From Chitinophagales bacterium (GTDB lineage Bacteria; Bacteroidota; Bacteroidia; Chitinophagales; Saprospiraceae): a DNA stretch of 64,000 nt. The notes beneath the pieces are model-generated. The model was not told the DNA's origin. It was given only the letters and a program-made list of their open reading frames with translations, and did no database searches. Below are positions 29,001-36,019 of the stretch, piece after piece. The DNA is taken from contig JAAFJN010000024.1 in NCBI GenBank assembly GCA_013298845.1, forward strand, positions 1 to 64,000. The letters run 5' to 3'. The position numbers and the translations under genes are program-made. Each line of letters starts with the position of its first letter. Within the stretch, counting starts at the first letter, position 1.

Positions 29001-30095
29001 GTGGGTGGTAACGATGGCTCTATTTTGTTGACCGTTGGTGAATTGGGGCCATTTATTTTTGACTGGAGTGACAATACCCTCGATGGTATTCAAAATCCGA
29101 CCAATTTGGCCCCCGGTACTTACACAGTAACAGTTATGGACCTAAATAATTGCCAAACTCCTTGCGTGGCAACGGTACAGGCCAGGATGTCGTGTACTCA
29201 AACGATTACCAGCCCAACGCCGGCCACACAAACACTGTGCGAGGGTAGTGCTGGCGCAAATATGACCGTTACGACGAACGAAACCGGAAATATCCGTTTT
29301 GTGCGCTTTACAAGTGATCAAATTGCCAATAATGCTTCACCAACAGCCCTCGAACTCGACGCCATATACAACGGTGGTACAGTGGTCGCTACCATAACCC
29401 CAACGGGTGCCGGACCATATACCGCTACCCTAACCGCGGGCACCGCCGGTTGGGCTTCATTGGCACCTGGCACCTATTACGTATACGCCATCCTTAACCC
29501 GGATCAGGGCGCTGTTTGCCGCCCGGTACAGGAAATAGTGGTAACCATCGCCAGTGCTCCGGTACTGACAACCGCCAATGCCGCTACTTGTTTGGGTAGT
29601 CCGGTAAGTTTGGCTGCACTGGTGACTGGAAATACCCCCACGGGTACCCTCAGTTACCACGCATCACAGACCGATGCCACTGCGGGAACCAATTCATTGG
29701 TGAATGACGTGGTGAATCCGTTGGCGACAACAACTTATTACGTGCGCAGTGCTATCACAGCCGGTGCAAGCACCTGCTTCGATACCGCGCCCATTGTGGT
29801 AACGGTGAACACCGCACCGGTGTTGACGGTAACCAATGGTTCCGTTTGCTCCGGCAACAGCATTAATTTGGCGACTTTAGTGACTAGTTCAGGCGGTGGT
29901 ACGCTTACTTACCACGCGACGTTGGCGGACGCTGACAATGACGCCAATGCATTAGTGGTGGTTTCGGTATCGCCCACTTCGGCGACCAATTACTACGTTC
30001 GTTCGGAGTCCAATGGTTGTTATACGGTGCGCGAAGTGGTCGTTTCTATAACTGCAAGTAATTGTACCAGCCCTACGGTAAACGGGCCTAATTAA
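23067..30095 (+). CDS. Giant modular surface protein 2 (CUB, SdrD_B, propeller-like module, SprB repeats, Ig-like)
   Basis: A 2,342-residue secreted protein with a signal peptide ending TVVSAQ. Domains in order: two CUB-like domains (~39-270; 'GDFLYVYDGPS', 'FDFLYVYNGPN'), a beta domain (~275-365), a third CUB-like domain (~367-490), SdrD_B (~510-615), the ~480-residue module shared with giant protein 1 (~615-1090), SdrD_B (~1093-1255), one PKD/Ig-like domain, nine SprB-type repeats (~1330-2040; for example 'GSINLTVTGGTPAYTYDWN', 'GTYTVTVTD'), a shared module (~2045-2160) and two Ig-like domains. It ends VNGPN, with no recognisable T9SS sorting domain. SprB repeats occur in gliding adhesins, so adhesion or motility is plausible. 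It diverges from giant gene 1. Confidence 0.92.
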   Translation: MKCYYSRTLNRFCKNYTNVVPLLVSLVLLLWSTVVSAQTYTLGTGPATNGATVNTCSGTFTDSGGTGANYGLNQDITVTFCSSTGQPITLSFDQFNIGIGDFLYVYDGPSTASPQFAGSPHSSGGFAAGPKVKTSTGTCITIRFTSNGSNSVNDVGWLANIFCATANSVTACSGTYLDPGGAGNTPHLNSTITTICSDNGGQPRVTFNTFALDANFDFLYVYNGPNRNSPQVAGSPFSASSPGVITGTGTCLTFHFISDGTIDAAGWSSTISCVGGCSPATVSATPTCNGTTYNVSGNVTTTVNTGTLTISDGAVSTVINLPQTSPIPYTLTGLTPGTGTHTVTATFSAASVCNGSTTYAAPASCGPSADYVLNPASNGTTVSTCTGKFADSGNLAGSYGNNENNTITFCSNNNKQLTVTFNNFATQAGSDLLYIYNGPNTSSPQVPGSPFSGVGSAASPGVVSGSGTCLTFRFVSNGSTTNFGWDADISCSGNIPAAPTAPTWTGYPYTSCTPNTKIEGTVFEDFDNDGIKDAREPFVRGVQVRLYDNNGQVGSVATTDANGLYAFTSLTAAAVYRVEFTIPTGFSEGAVGTGSGSAVQFVRAGTCNANLGLFDAGHYCGLANPKWTIPMYSNGSPSHSSNTGAIGVARFNYNSSGQSPNADQENWVTFGTVGTTWGTAYRRDEQALYMASVLRRHTGLGPGGIGAIYKRLDSGNNTTAPVFYDFGAAAGTVANNATRFPGTGNAFGAVGACGLCDNLDPTVFGQIGKTGLGDIDLSGDEKTLYVTNLFDRKVYTINMDNPTAGSATALPNQPWLSASTCNNGTARPWALKYRRGKLYVGVVCDAGTSTCSKTAACNDLTATVYEYNGSTWSTVITYPLNYYRKAYALGSNYWVKWMDNWSDFTANYANVTDAQFAQPVFVDIEFDDDGSMIMGFGDRTAMQTGYQSPPPPGPTSSTAERTFAHGDMLRAYFNPATQTFSLENNGVAGPLSSTNPASNVGPGGKAFYWGDFWYGAYNDANIGSLGILPGSGEVMHPVADPIDPYASGIVWTSNINGKANRKLETYQGSPTGNAPNFAKNGGLGDIELFCANPPIEIGNYVWWDHNLNGRMDPSEPGIPNVTLRLYLDIDGNTTGNNPANGDEVLVATTTTDAFGRYIFSYSGAPANGLNAQTWQAGHTRVLASRKYQVRINNFASDAGLTAYSTSISSPSFIMTPTQNQGIAGTERDNNGYNNPGNAASAVTTGLAGQHNHQFDFAFGPGGGCSVTAIPTANTPCVGETLNLNANASGGTAPYTYSWAGPNSFTSTAASPSIASVTTAADGTYTVTVTDAGSCVAVFSIVVQINRVTVTATTSPASCGMSTGSINLTVSNGITPYSFDWANNALDGTEDPTNLAAGNYPVTVTDANGCSATAAPAVGSSGGPSVSGIIVQPTCGLSNGSINLTITNGTAPFTYDWNVNTLDGTEDPTGLAAGTYSVTVTDAASCVAGATFELISSAGPTASITSVNTTCGLSNGSINLTVTGGTPAYTYDWNVNALDGTEDPSALAAGTYTVTVSDVNTCTATASAIIAPSTGFTASTSQVNETCSTANGTITLTVTGGLAPFTYDWSNIPGASNGQNQTGLAAGTYTVTVTDANNCTATTSATITNTAGPTTLNVTTTDATSCSGSNGTVDLQVFGGAIPYVYDWNNDGNPPPDYDPEDLTGLAPGTYIVTVTDFNGCTATTSATIGIGTGATVTPTIVDPTTCAETGSITLAVSGGVTPYTFDWNNIPGISNPQNQSGLAGGTYIVTVTEGNGCTVVTSMSIRDIREPVLNVTVTAPTCGGSNGAIDLTIIPGDGTGPFTIDWSNVAGSPNPEDQTGLPTGIYTVTVTDNISCSSTLVVSLSSDLAPVISLVTTNGTCSANNGAIDLTITGGATPYNIDWDNIAGTGNPEDQTGLAAGIYAVTVTDNNGCTAIDIATIFNAAPVSADCIPTDESTVGGNDGSILLTVGELGPFIFDWSDNTLDGIQNPTNLAPGTYTVTVMDLNNCQTPCVATVQARMSCTQTITSPTPATQTLCEGSAGANMTVTTNETGNIRFVRFTSDQIANNASPTALELDAIYNGGTVVATITPTGAGPYTATLTAGTAGWASLAPGTYYVYAILNPDQGAVCRPVQEIVVTIASAPVLTTANAATCLGSPVSLAALVTGNTPTGTLSYHASQTDATAGTNSLVNDVVNPLATTTYYVRSAITAGASTCFDTAPIVVTVNTAPVLTVTNGSVCSGNSINLATLVTSSGGGTLTYHATLADADNDANALVVVSVSPTSATNYYVRSESNGCYTVREVVVSITASNCTSPTVNGPN

Positions 30096-30169
30096 TTGTA
30101 ACCAAAATATGCTTATTTAATAATCCGGTTCCCATAACACACCCCATTCGAAAGTATTGGGTGTTCTGA

Positions 30170-30211
30170 ATCAATTGCTTTAACCACCAGGGTTGGGGCA
30201 ATTGATTTTTT
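30170..30211 (+). terminator. Terminator of giant gene 2
   Basis: ATCAATTGC (30170-30178) and GCAATTGAT (30198-30206) form a perfect 9-bp stem. An inner AACC/GGTT pairing extends it, and a T-rich tail follows. Confidence 0.75.
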
Positions 30212-30250
30212 ATTTTAAGCCGCAGTGATACACGAAGTCATAAAAGACAG

Positions 30251-30258
30251 TAGATTTG
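30251..30258 (+). promoter_or_regulatory. -7 promoter box of the LRR-SIR2-NTPase operon
   Basis: TAGATTTG matches TAnnTTTG and lies 49 bp before the ATG at 30308. It is the only such box between the terminator and the operon. Confidence 0.5.
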
Positions 30259-30307
30259 TGGGCCTATTTTTCTCCCCTAATCTGCCGTACCGCAACCGCT
30301 TTTCACC

Positions 30308-31951
30308 ATGATGTGGATCAAAAACCCAACCTTTTGCCCATTTTGTTTAACAATCTTCTGCGCGGTATTTCCCTGGCTACTTACTGCTCAACAGTGTAGG
30401 GATTATGCCTGTGTCATTGCCAAAGTAGAACGGTTGATGCAGCAAAAACAGCGCGATTATGCTTATATTCTGGATAATCTTGACTCGGCCGAGGGCTACA
30501 CCGATAGCAACCCGGAAGAAGTGCGCCGGTGGCGCCGAACGGTATTTGCAGCCATTGAAAAAGAACGACAAGAAGCAGTAAAAGCCCGCGCCGAGGCCGA
30601 AAAGCAACGAAACATTGCCGAAATTGCCGAAGATAAAGCCCGCGCCGTGTTGGATAAAATTTATTTTTACGACGAAAAATTTGGCCTGGCTTACGACGAC
30701 AACACCGGTAACTACGGTTTTATTGACAAAGACCTGGATACCAAAATTGAATTTAATTACCAGGAAGCATTGCCGTTTGACGATACGGGATTTGCCCGGG
30801 TGCGGAAGGGCGGAACAGCGTTTTTGGTGGATACTTTTGGCCGGGAGTTTAAATTAGCCACCAATCTGGAAGATTTGGATTCAACCGTGGTTGCACTTAA
30901 CTTAAGCCACAACGAACTGACCACCATTCCACCGGAAGTATTTCAACATACACAACTGAAAATTTTGAACCTTTCGGGCAACGAAATCACCGTGCTGCCG
31001 CCCGAAATTGGGCAATTAACCCAGTTGAATTACCTCCATTTGGGCTGGAATAAACTCACCACATTACCCGACGAAATTGGCCAATTAACCCAACTGACTT
31101 CGCTTCGTTTGGGCAGCAACCGCCTCACCCACCTGTCGCCCGTTGTTGGAAAACTGCGCGAACTTCGATCTTTATACCTTTTTTACAATAAAATAGAAGA
31201 TTTACCACCCGAAATTGGCCAATTGCGCCACCTGACGACGTTGTATTTGTACAATAACCACCTCCATGATTTGCCCACCGAGTTTTGGCAATTGTCGCAC
31301 CTTAATTCGCTGCACTTGGGTGGAAACCAATTGGATACTTTGCCCGCCAATATCCGGCAGTTGACCCAGTTGAACGAACTGCATTTGGGGCGTAACCTGC
31401 TTCAGTTTTTGCCATCCGAGATTGGAACCTTGCGAGAACTTCGGTTACTCGATGTCAGGAGCAATAAATTGGAGGCTTTGCCCGCCAGTATTGGTCAATT
31501 GAACAACCTCGTTGAATTTGACCTGAGGAGTAATAAAATTGCCGTATTGCCGCCCGAAATTGGCCAATTGCAATACTTGCGCATTCTCGATTTGGGGTAC
31601 AATAACCTTACCCGCGTACCCGCTACTCTGGGCAAATTGCGGCATTTAGAGAAATTATATCTCTTTGATAATCAATTGACGACATTGCCCGACGAATGCA
31701 CCCAACTCAAAGAACTACAAACCTTGAATTTGTACAAAAACAAACTCACGGCTTTACCCAAAAACATTGGGCGGTTGCGCAAACTGGAAGAAATGGACGT
31801 GGCCATGAACGCTATTTCTAACCTGCCACCCTCAATGGCGCAATTGGACTGGCTCACCGATTTGAATATTTGGGGCAATCGCCTCTCGGCCGCGCAACGG
31901 GCCAATTTGACCAAAATGCTGCCTTACTGTAACATCAAATTTGAGGATTAA
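30308..31951 (+). CDS. Leucine-rich-repeat protein with coiled-coil and WG-like N-terminal region
   Basis: A 547-residue protein. An N-terminal hydrophobic segment (TIFCAVFPWLLTAQQ) looks like a signal peptide. A charged coiled coil (~75-120; 'EKERQEAVKARAEAEKQRN') follows, then a WG-repeat-like segment (~125-185; 'GNYGFIDKDLDTKIEFNYQEA'). Fourteen regular 23-residue leucine-rich repeats (~194-515; consensus LxLxxNxLxxLPxEIGQLxxL) and a divergent last repeat complete it. LRRs bind proteins or other ligands. The SIR2-like gene starts 12 bp downstream and the NTPase gene follows, which suggests a sensing role in one complex. How an exported LRR would reach a cytoplasmic partner is unclear; the hydrophobic segment might be a membrane anchor instead. 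Confidence 0.9.
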   Translation: MMWIKNPTFCPFCLTIFCAVFPWLLTAQQCRDYACVIAKVERLMQQKQRDYAYILDNLDSAEGYTDSNPEEVRRWRRTVFAAIEKERQEAVKARAEAEKQRNIAEIAEDKARAVLDKIYFYDEKFGLAYDDNTGNYGFIDKDLDTKIEFNYQEALPFDDTGFARVRKGGTAFLVDTFGREFKLATNLEDLDSTVVALNLSHNELTTIPPEVFQHTQLKILNLSGNEITVLPPEIGQLTQLNYLHLGWNKLTTLPDEIGQLTQLTSLRLGSNRLTHLSPVVGKLRELRSLYLFYNKIEDLPPEIGQLRHLTTLYLYNNHLHDLPTEFWQLSHLNSLHLGGNQLDTLPANIRQLTQLNELHLGRNLLQFLPSEIGTLRELRLLDVRSNKLEALPASIGQLNNLVEFDLRSNKIAVLPPEIGQLQYLRILDLGYNNLTRVPATLGKLRHLEKLYLFDNQLTTLPDECTQLKELQTLNLYKNKLTALPKNIGRLRKLEEMDVAMNAISNLPPSMAQLDWLTDLNIWGNRLSAAQRANLTKMLPYCNIKFED

Positions 31952-31963
31952 CCTTCATAAAAC

Positions 31964-33034
31964 ATGTCCACCATTACCAACTCCGACTGGCTCGATATTA
32001 TTGAGGATATTGGCGACCAAAAAGCCGTACTGCTCATCGGGCCGGAAATCCTCAATATTGACGGCATTCCGCTGCACCAACGCCTCCGCGATGCCCTGTA
32101 CCAGCGCAACGAAGAAGATATTGCCTATCATTACGAGCGCGATGGTTTGTATTTGTTCAAATCGCCCGAAGGCAAGGTGCGCGTCGCCCGGCAGGTCAAA
32201 CGTTTTTACCGCGATATTACCCCCAACGAAGCCGTTTTGTTGCGGTTGGCGCAAATTCCGTTTCACCTCATTATCTCCTTAAACCCCGACACGTTTGTGT
32301 CCGAAGCCTTTTACAAATACGGCATTAAACACCGGTTTCATTATTTCCAGCACCGCCAACTTGACAACGACAACGACGAAATTGAAAAGCCCACCAAGGC
32401 ATTGCCGCTGATTTATAATATGTTTGGCTCCAAAGACCAGGATGATTCGCTGGTACTCGATTACGACGATGTGTACAAATTGTTGCAATCGGCCCTCGGA
32501 ACGGCCAGTTTGCCCCCCAAAATGCTCCGCAGTTTTCGGGAAGCCAGCACGTACGTGTTTTTGGGTTTTCAGTTTGACAAATGGTATTCGCAATTGTTGC
32601 TCAAATTTTTGAGCGATACCGGGCGGCGCGAAAAACTCATTTCCATCAATAACCCGATGGAGGACACCGATACCCACCAGTTCATTATCCGGCAGTTTCA
32701 AATTCAGTTTATGGGCGACCAGTTCGATTTTTTTGGGGAACTGCACCGCCGTTGTGCGGAGGCCAAGATCTTGCGCCCCATTGCCGAACAGGACACCTGT
32801 CCGGCGGCGGTGGATATTCGCAAACGGGTGGCGATGGGCGACATTGACAATGCGCTCGAACTATTGCAACGCGCCGCCGCCGGGCAGGATTGGGAAAATG
32901 ACGTGGTGCTGTTACAGGGGCGATACAGTAAATTGGAGGACGACAAAGACCGCACCGACAGCCGCGATTACCGCACGGGTTTGGCCCAAATTCTGGATAC
33001 ATTGCTCGAATACACCAAATTAATTTGCCCATGA
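31964..33034 (+). CDS. SIR2-like protein with C-terminal effector-associated domain (EAD11-like)
   Basis: A 356-residue cytoplasmic protein. Residues ~8-265 follow the SIR2_2 fold: an initial VLLIGPEI strand/loop (22-29), SLNPDT (105-110) at the place of the usual TTNYD motif, YNMFGS (151-156) at the place of KLHGS, and VFLGFQFDKWYSQLLLKFL (198-216). SIR2 proteins of this kind often hydrolyse NAD+ in phage defence. Here the histidine expected in the HGS motif is a phenylalanine, so activity is uncertain. The tail (~283-353; 'VAMGDIDNALELLQRAAAG', then 'LLQGRYSKLEDD') resembles effector-associated domain 11, an adaptor that recruits partners in conflict systems. The stop codon overlaps the next gene's ATG. 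Confidence 0.82.
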   Translation: MSTITNSDWLDIIEDIGDQKAVLLIGPEILNIDGIPLHQRLRDALYQRNEEDIAYHYERDGLYLFKSPEGKVRVARQVKRFYRDITPNEAVLLRLAQIPFHLIISLNPDTFVSEAFYKYGIKHRFHYFQHRQLDNDNDEIEKPTKALPLIYNMFGSKDQDDSLVLDYDDVYKLLQSALGTASLPPKMLRSFREASTYVFLGFQFDKWYSQLLLKFLSDTGRREKLISINNPMEDTDTHQFIIRQFQIQFMGDQFDFFGELHRRCAEAKILRPIAEQDTCPAAVDIRKRVAMGDIDNALELLQRAAAGQDWENDVVLLQGRYSKLEDDKDRTDSRDYRTGLAQILDTLLEYTKLICP

Positions 33035-34668
33035 ACAGCGCCCACAACCACAAACGTTATCCGGGGGTAAAGCCCTTTTCTACCGCCGAACGCGACCTGT
33101 TTTTTGGGCGCGACCGCGACATTGATGATTTGCTCGATCTGCTTTGGCTCGAAAAACTGGTGGTGCTGTTTGGGAAATCGGGTTACGGAAAAAGTTCGCT
33201 CATCAACGCCGGGCTACTGCCCGAACTGGCCAAAGATGCCGTGCCCATTGTGGTGCGACTTGGAGCCTGTGTTCCGGGCCAGTCGCCCACGCCCATTGAA
33301 AATGTACGGGCGAAATTGGAAGAAGTACTGGCCGACAATCCGGCGGCGCATTTTATCCAAAAATTACCCTTAAACCCCACGTTGTGGCAATTGGTGAAAG
33401 GTAAACAAAGTGACAAAAACTGGCGCTACGTGCTCATTTTTGACCAGTTTGAAGAGTTTTTTACCTATCCGGTGGCCGATCAACAGGTTTTCAAAGAACA
33501 GTTGGCCGATCTGCTCTACACCGAAGTGCCGCAGGCCGTGCGCAACCTCACCGAAGCAATGGACAGTGCGCAACAGACTTTTGTGGCAACGCCATTTGTG
33601 GTAAAAGTGCTGTTGTCTATCCGGTCGGACCGCATGAGTTTGTTGGATTCGATGAAGGACAAACTATCGGCCATCCTCCAAAAACGCTACGAATTAAAGG
33701 GCTTAACCGAGACCCAAGCCCGCGAGGCCATTGAGCGGCCAGCCCGGCGCGAGGGCGATTTTGATTCGCCTGCGTTTACGTACAGCCCGGAGGCATTGCA
33801 GGCCATGACCCAAAAATTGGCCGAAACCCGGGGAACCCAACGCTCGGCGGGCATTGAAGCGTTTCAGTTGCAAATTCTTTGCGAATATTTGGAAGATAAA
33901 ATTATTGCGGGTGAAATTCCGCAAAACCGCGTGTTGCCGGAACATTTTGCCGATAAAATCAGTGAAGTATTTGAGGGCTATTACCAGCGTTTATTGAACA
34001 AATTGGCCCCCGAAGTGCAGTTGTCGGCGCAATTGCTCATCGAAGAAAAACTCATTTTTGAGGACCAAAAAACGCACGAGGCGCGGCGGCTGAGTATTGA
34101 TTCGGGGGTTTTGCTGAGCGAGCCGGGTATTACGCAAGAGTTATTAAACCAGTTGGAAAGCACGTTTTTGTTGCGGCGCGAGTCAACGGCGGCGGGCGGC
34201 TTCAACTACGAAGTCACCCACGATACCATGATTGCGCCGGTGCTGGCTTCCAAATCGGCCCGTCGGGTGCGCGAGGCCGCAGCGGCCAACCAGCGGGAAG
34301 CGCGGCGCAAACAACAGCGGCTCGTTGCCACCCTGATGGCCACTTTATTGGTGTTGGTATTGGTGATTGGTTTGGTGGTGTACGTGCTCAATTTGCGCAA
34401 CAAAGCCCTGGATGCCCTGATTGTGGCGCAGCAGGAAAAAAGCAAAGCCGAGGAGGCGCTTCGGGAAGTATTGGCAACCCAGCGCGCCAAAGAAATTATT
34501 GAAATAAAAATCCAGTTGCACAACGTAAAAAGTATCCTGAAAGCCGACAATTGTCCGCCGGAAGCGACCATTCGGCACTTGCGCGAGATGCAAACCAAAT
34601 ACAGCACAGATACCCACTTACAGGGGCAAATTAAGGAGGTTTTGGGTCGTTTGGGTGGGTGCGAGTGA
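33031..34668 (+). CDS. STAND-type NTPase (nSTAND1-like) with transmembrane segment and coiled coil
   Basis: A 545-residue protein with Walker A GKSGYGKS (48-55) and Walker B-like VLIFDQFEEFF (134-144). The rest of the NTPase region (to ~410; 'YEVTHDTMIAPVLA') fits the nSTAND1 family, a class of signal-transducing ATPases related to NLR switches. A single transmembrane helix (~429-452; 'LMATLLVLVLVIGLVVYVL') and a coiled coil follow. The protein then ends, with no repeat sensor of its own, whereas family members often continue into WD40, LRR or other repeats. The ATG at 33031 overlaps the upstream TGA (ATGA), which implies translational coupling. A TTG at 33025 is a less likely start. It is the last gene of the operon. 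Confidence 0.88.
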   Translation: MNSAHNHKRYPGVKPFSTAERDLFFGRDRDIDDLLDLLWLEKLVVLFGKSGYGKSSLINAGLLPELAKDAVPIVVRLGACVPGQSPTPIENVRAKLEEVLADNPAAHFIQKLPLNPTLWQLVKGKQSDKNWRYVLIFDQFEEFFTYPVADQQVFKEQLADLLYTEVPQAVRNLTEAMDSAQQTFVATPFVVKVLLSIRSDRMSLLDSMKDKLSAILQKRYELKGLTETQAREAIERPARREGDFDSPAFTYSPEALQAMTQKLAETRGTQRSAGIEAFQLQILCEYLEDKIIAGEIPQNRVLPEHFADKISEVFEGYYQRLLNKLAPEVQLSAQLLIEEKLIFEDQKTHEARRLSIDSGVLLSEPGITQELLNQLESTFLLRRESTAAGGFNYEVTHDTMIAPVLASKSARRVREAAAANQREARRKQQRLVATLMATLLVLVLVIGLVVYVLNLRNKALDALIVAQQEKSKAEEALREVLATQRAKEIIEIKIQLHNVKSILKADNCPPEATIRHLREMQTKYSTDTHLQGQIKEVLGRLGGCE

Positions 34669-34679
34669 TACCCCGCCCC

Positions 34680-35921
34680 TTACTTATTCAACTTCGTATA
34701 ATCAAAATCCCGCAGTTGGCGCGCATTAAACCACGTCAACGCCACAATCAGCAGCGTCATAGAACCTCCAAACACCACCGAGGGTACGGTACCCAACAGT
34801 TCGGCGGCCAGCCCGCTTTCAAAAGCCCCCAATTCGTTGGACGACGTGATAAAAATGGAATTGACCGAAAAAACGCGCCCCTTCATGTGGTCCGGGGTTT
34901 GGTGTTGAATCAGCGATGAGCGCACAAATACACTCACTTCGTCGAGCATACCGGCCACCAAAAGGCACGCAAACGACAACCAAAAATACTGCGATAACCC
35001 AAAAACAATCATACACACCCCAAAGCCCGCCACGCAGGCCAACATCACCTTACCGGCACTTTTGCCCATTTGTCGGTGCGCAATTACAAAACCCATGATA
35101 ATCGCCCCGATGGACATGGCCGCCCGCAGCCAGCCCAAACCCTGGGGGCCAACTTGTAAAATATCTTTGGCAAAAACCGGCAAGATAGCCACCGCACCGC
35201 CGAATAACACTGAAAATAGATCCAGTGCAATGGCCGCCAAAATCAGTTTGTTACCGTACACAAACGCCAGCCCTTCCCGGATGCGTACCCACGCTGATTC
35301 TTGCAGGTTGGAGGCCGGAACGGGCCGCGAACCCACGCTCAACAGCGAGATCAGCGCCACCAGCAACAGCGAACAAATCGCAATAAAGGTCACTTTTACG
35401 CCCACAAAACCGTACAATAATCCGCCAATCCCCAATCCGCTGATACTGGCCACCTGCCACGTACTACTGCCCCAGGTAATGGCGTTGGGGAGGGTTTCTT
35501 TGTTGACCAATTGCGGCAAAAACGCAAAATTGGCCGGACTGGCAAACCCGCGCCCGATGCCCGTGATAAATATGACCACAAATATGCCTTGCACAACGCT
35601 ACTTTGTGGCCAATGCCCAATTTGGTTGGTGAGCAACAACAGCAAAAAAGCGCAGGTAAGCAGGGTGGTTAAGCACAGCGCAATAATGATTTTGCGGTTG
35701 TATTTATCAATCAAATGCCCCGCCAACAAACTCACGCAAATGGCCGGAATGGCTTCTACCAGACCAATATAACCCAACATGAGTTTGGAATTGGTGAGTT
35801 CGTACATCAGGTAACCCACCGATACCGACATCATTTGAGTGCCCAGGGTGGCGAGTAAGCGGGCGGTCAGGAAACGCCGAAAATCGGGGACGCGAAGGGC
35901 GGAATACGGGTCAGTAATCAA
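34680..35921 (-). CDS. MFS transporter, EntS-like exporter family
   Basis: A 413-residue inner-membrane protein with about 12 hydrophobic helices. It has the MFS loop 2-3 signature in the form GHLIDKYNRK. Its overall pattern (FRRFLTARLLATLGTQM, and a long run of small residues in the first half) fits the MFS_3 group of enterobactin exporter-like permeases. The substrate cannot be inferred; efflux of a small organic compound is likely. It is convergent with the NTPase gene (11-bp gap) and has its own promoter box upstream. Confidence 0.88.
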   Translation of the reverse strand: MITDPYSALRVPDFRRFLTARLLATLGTQMMSVSVGYLMYELTNSKLMLGYIGLVEAIPAICVSLLAGHLIDKYNRKIIIALCLTTLLTCAFLLLLLTNQIGHWPQSSVVQGIFVVIFITGIGRGFASPANFAFLPQLVNKETLPNAITWGSSTWQVASISGLGIGGLLYGFVGVKVTFIAICSLLLVALISLLSVGSRPVPASNLQESAWVRIREGLAFVYGNKLILAAIALDLFSVLFGGAVAILPVFAKDILQVGPQGLGWLRAAMSIGAIIMGFVIAHRQMGKSAGKVMLACVAGFGVCMIVFGLSQYFWLSFACLLVAGMLDEVSVFVRSSLIQHQTPDHMKGRVFSVNSIFITSSNELGAFESGLAAELLGTVPSVVFGGSMTLLIVALTWFNARQLRDFDYTKLNK

Positions 35922-35949
35922 AATTTTGGCTTGTTTTTGTATTTTTTTG

Positions 35950-35957
35950 CAAAAATA
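35950..35957 (-). promoter_or_regulatory. -7 promoter box of the MFS gene
   Basis: TATTTTTG on the minus strand, 29 bp before the ATG at 35921, matches TAnnTTTG in an AT-rich tract. Confidence 0.4.
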
Positions 35958-36019
35958 TAGGCGAAACTAACCATTTTTGCGGCACAAAGTTAATTGGCAA
36001 ATTTTTAAAAAAGCATTCT

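Noticed and set aside
23067-30095. Assignment of giant protein 2 as SprB itself
   Set aside because: It has SprB-type repeats, but the CUB, SdrD_B and propeller-like parts and much smaller size differ from the gliding adhesin SprB.
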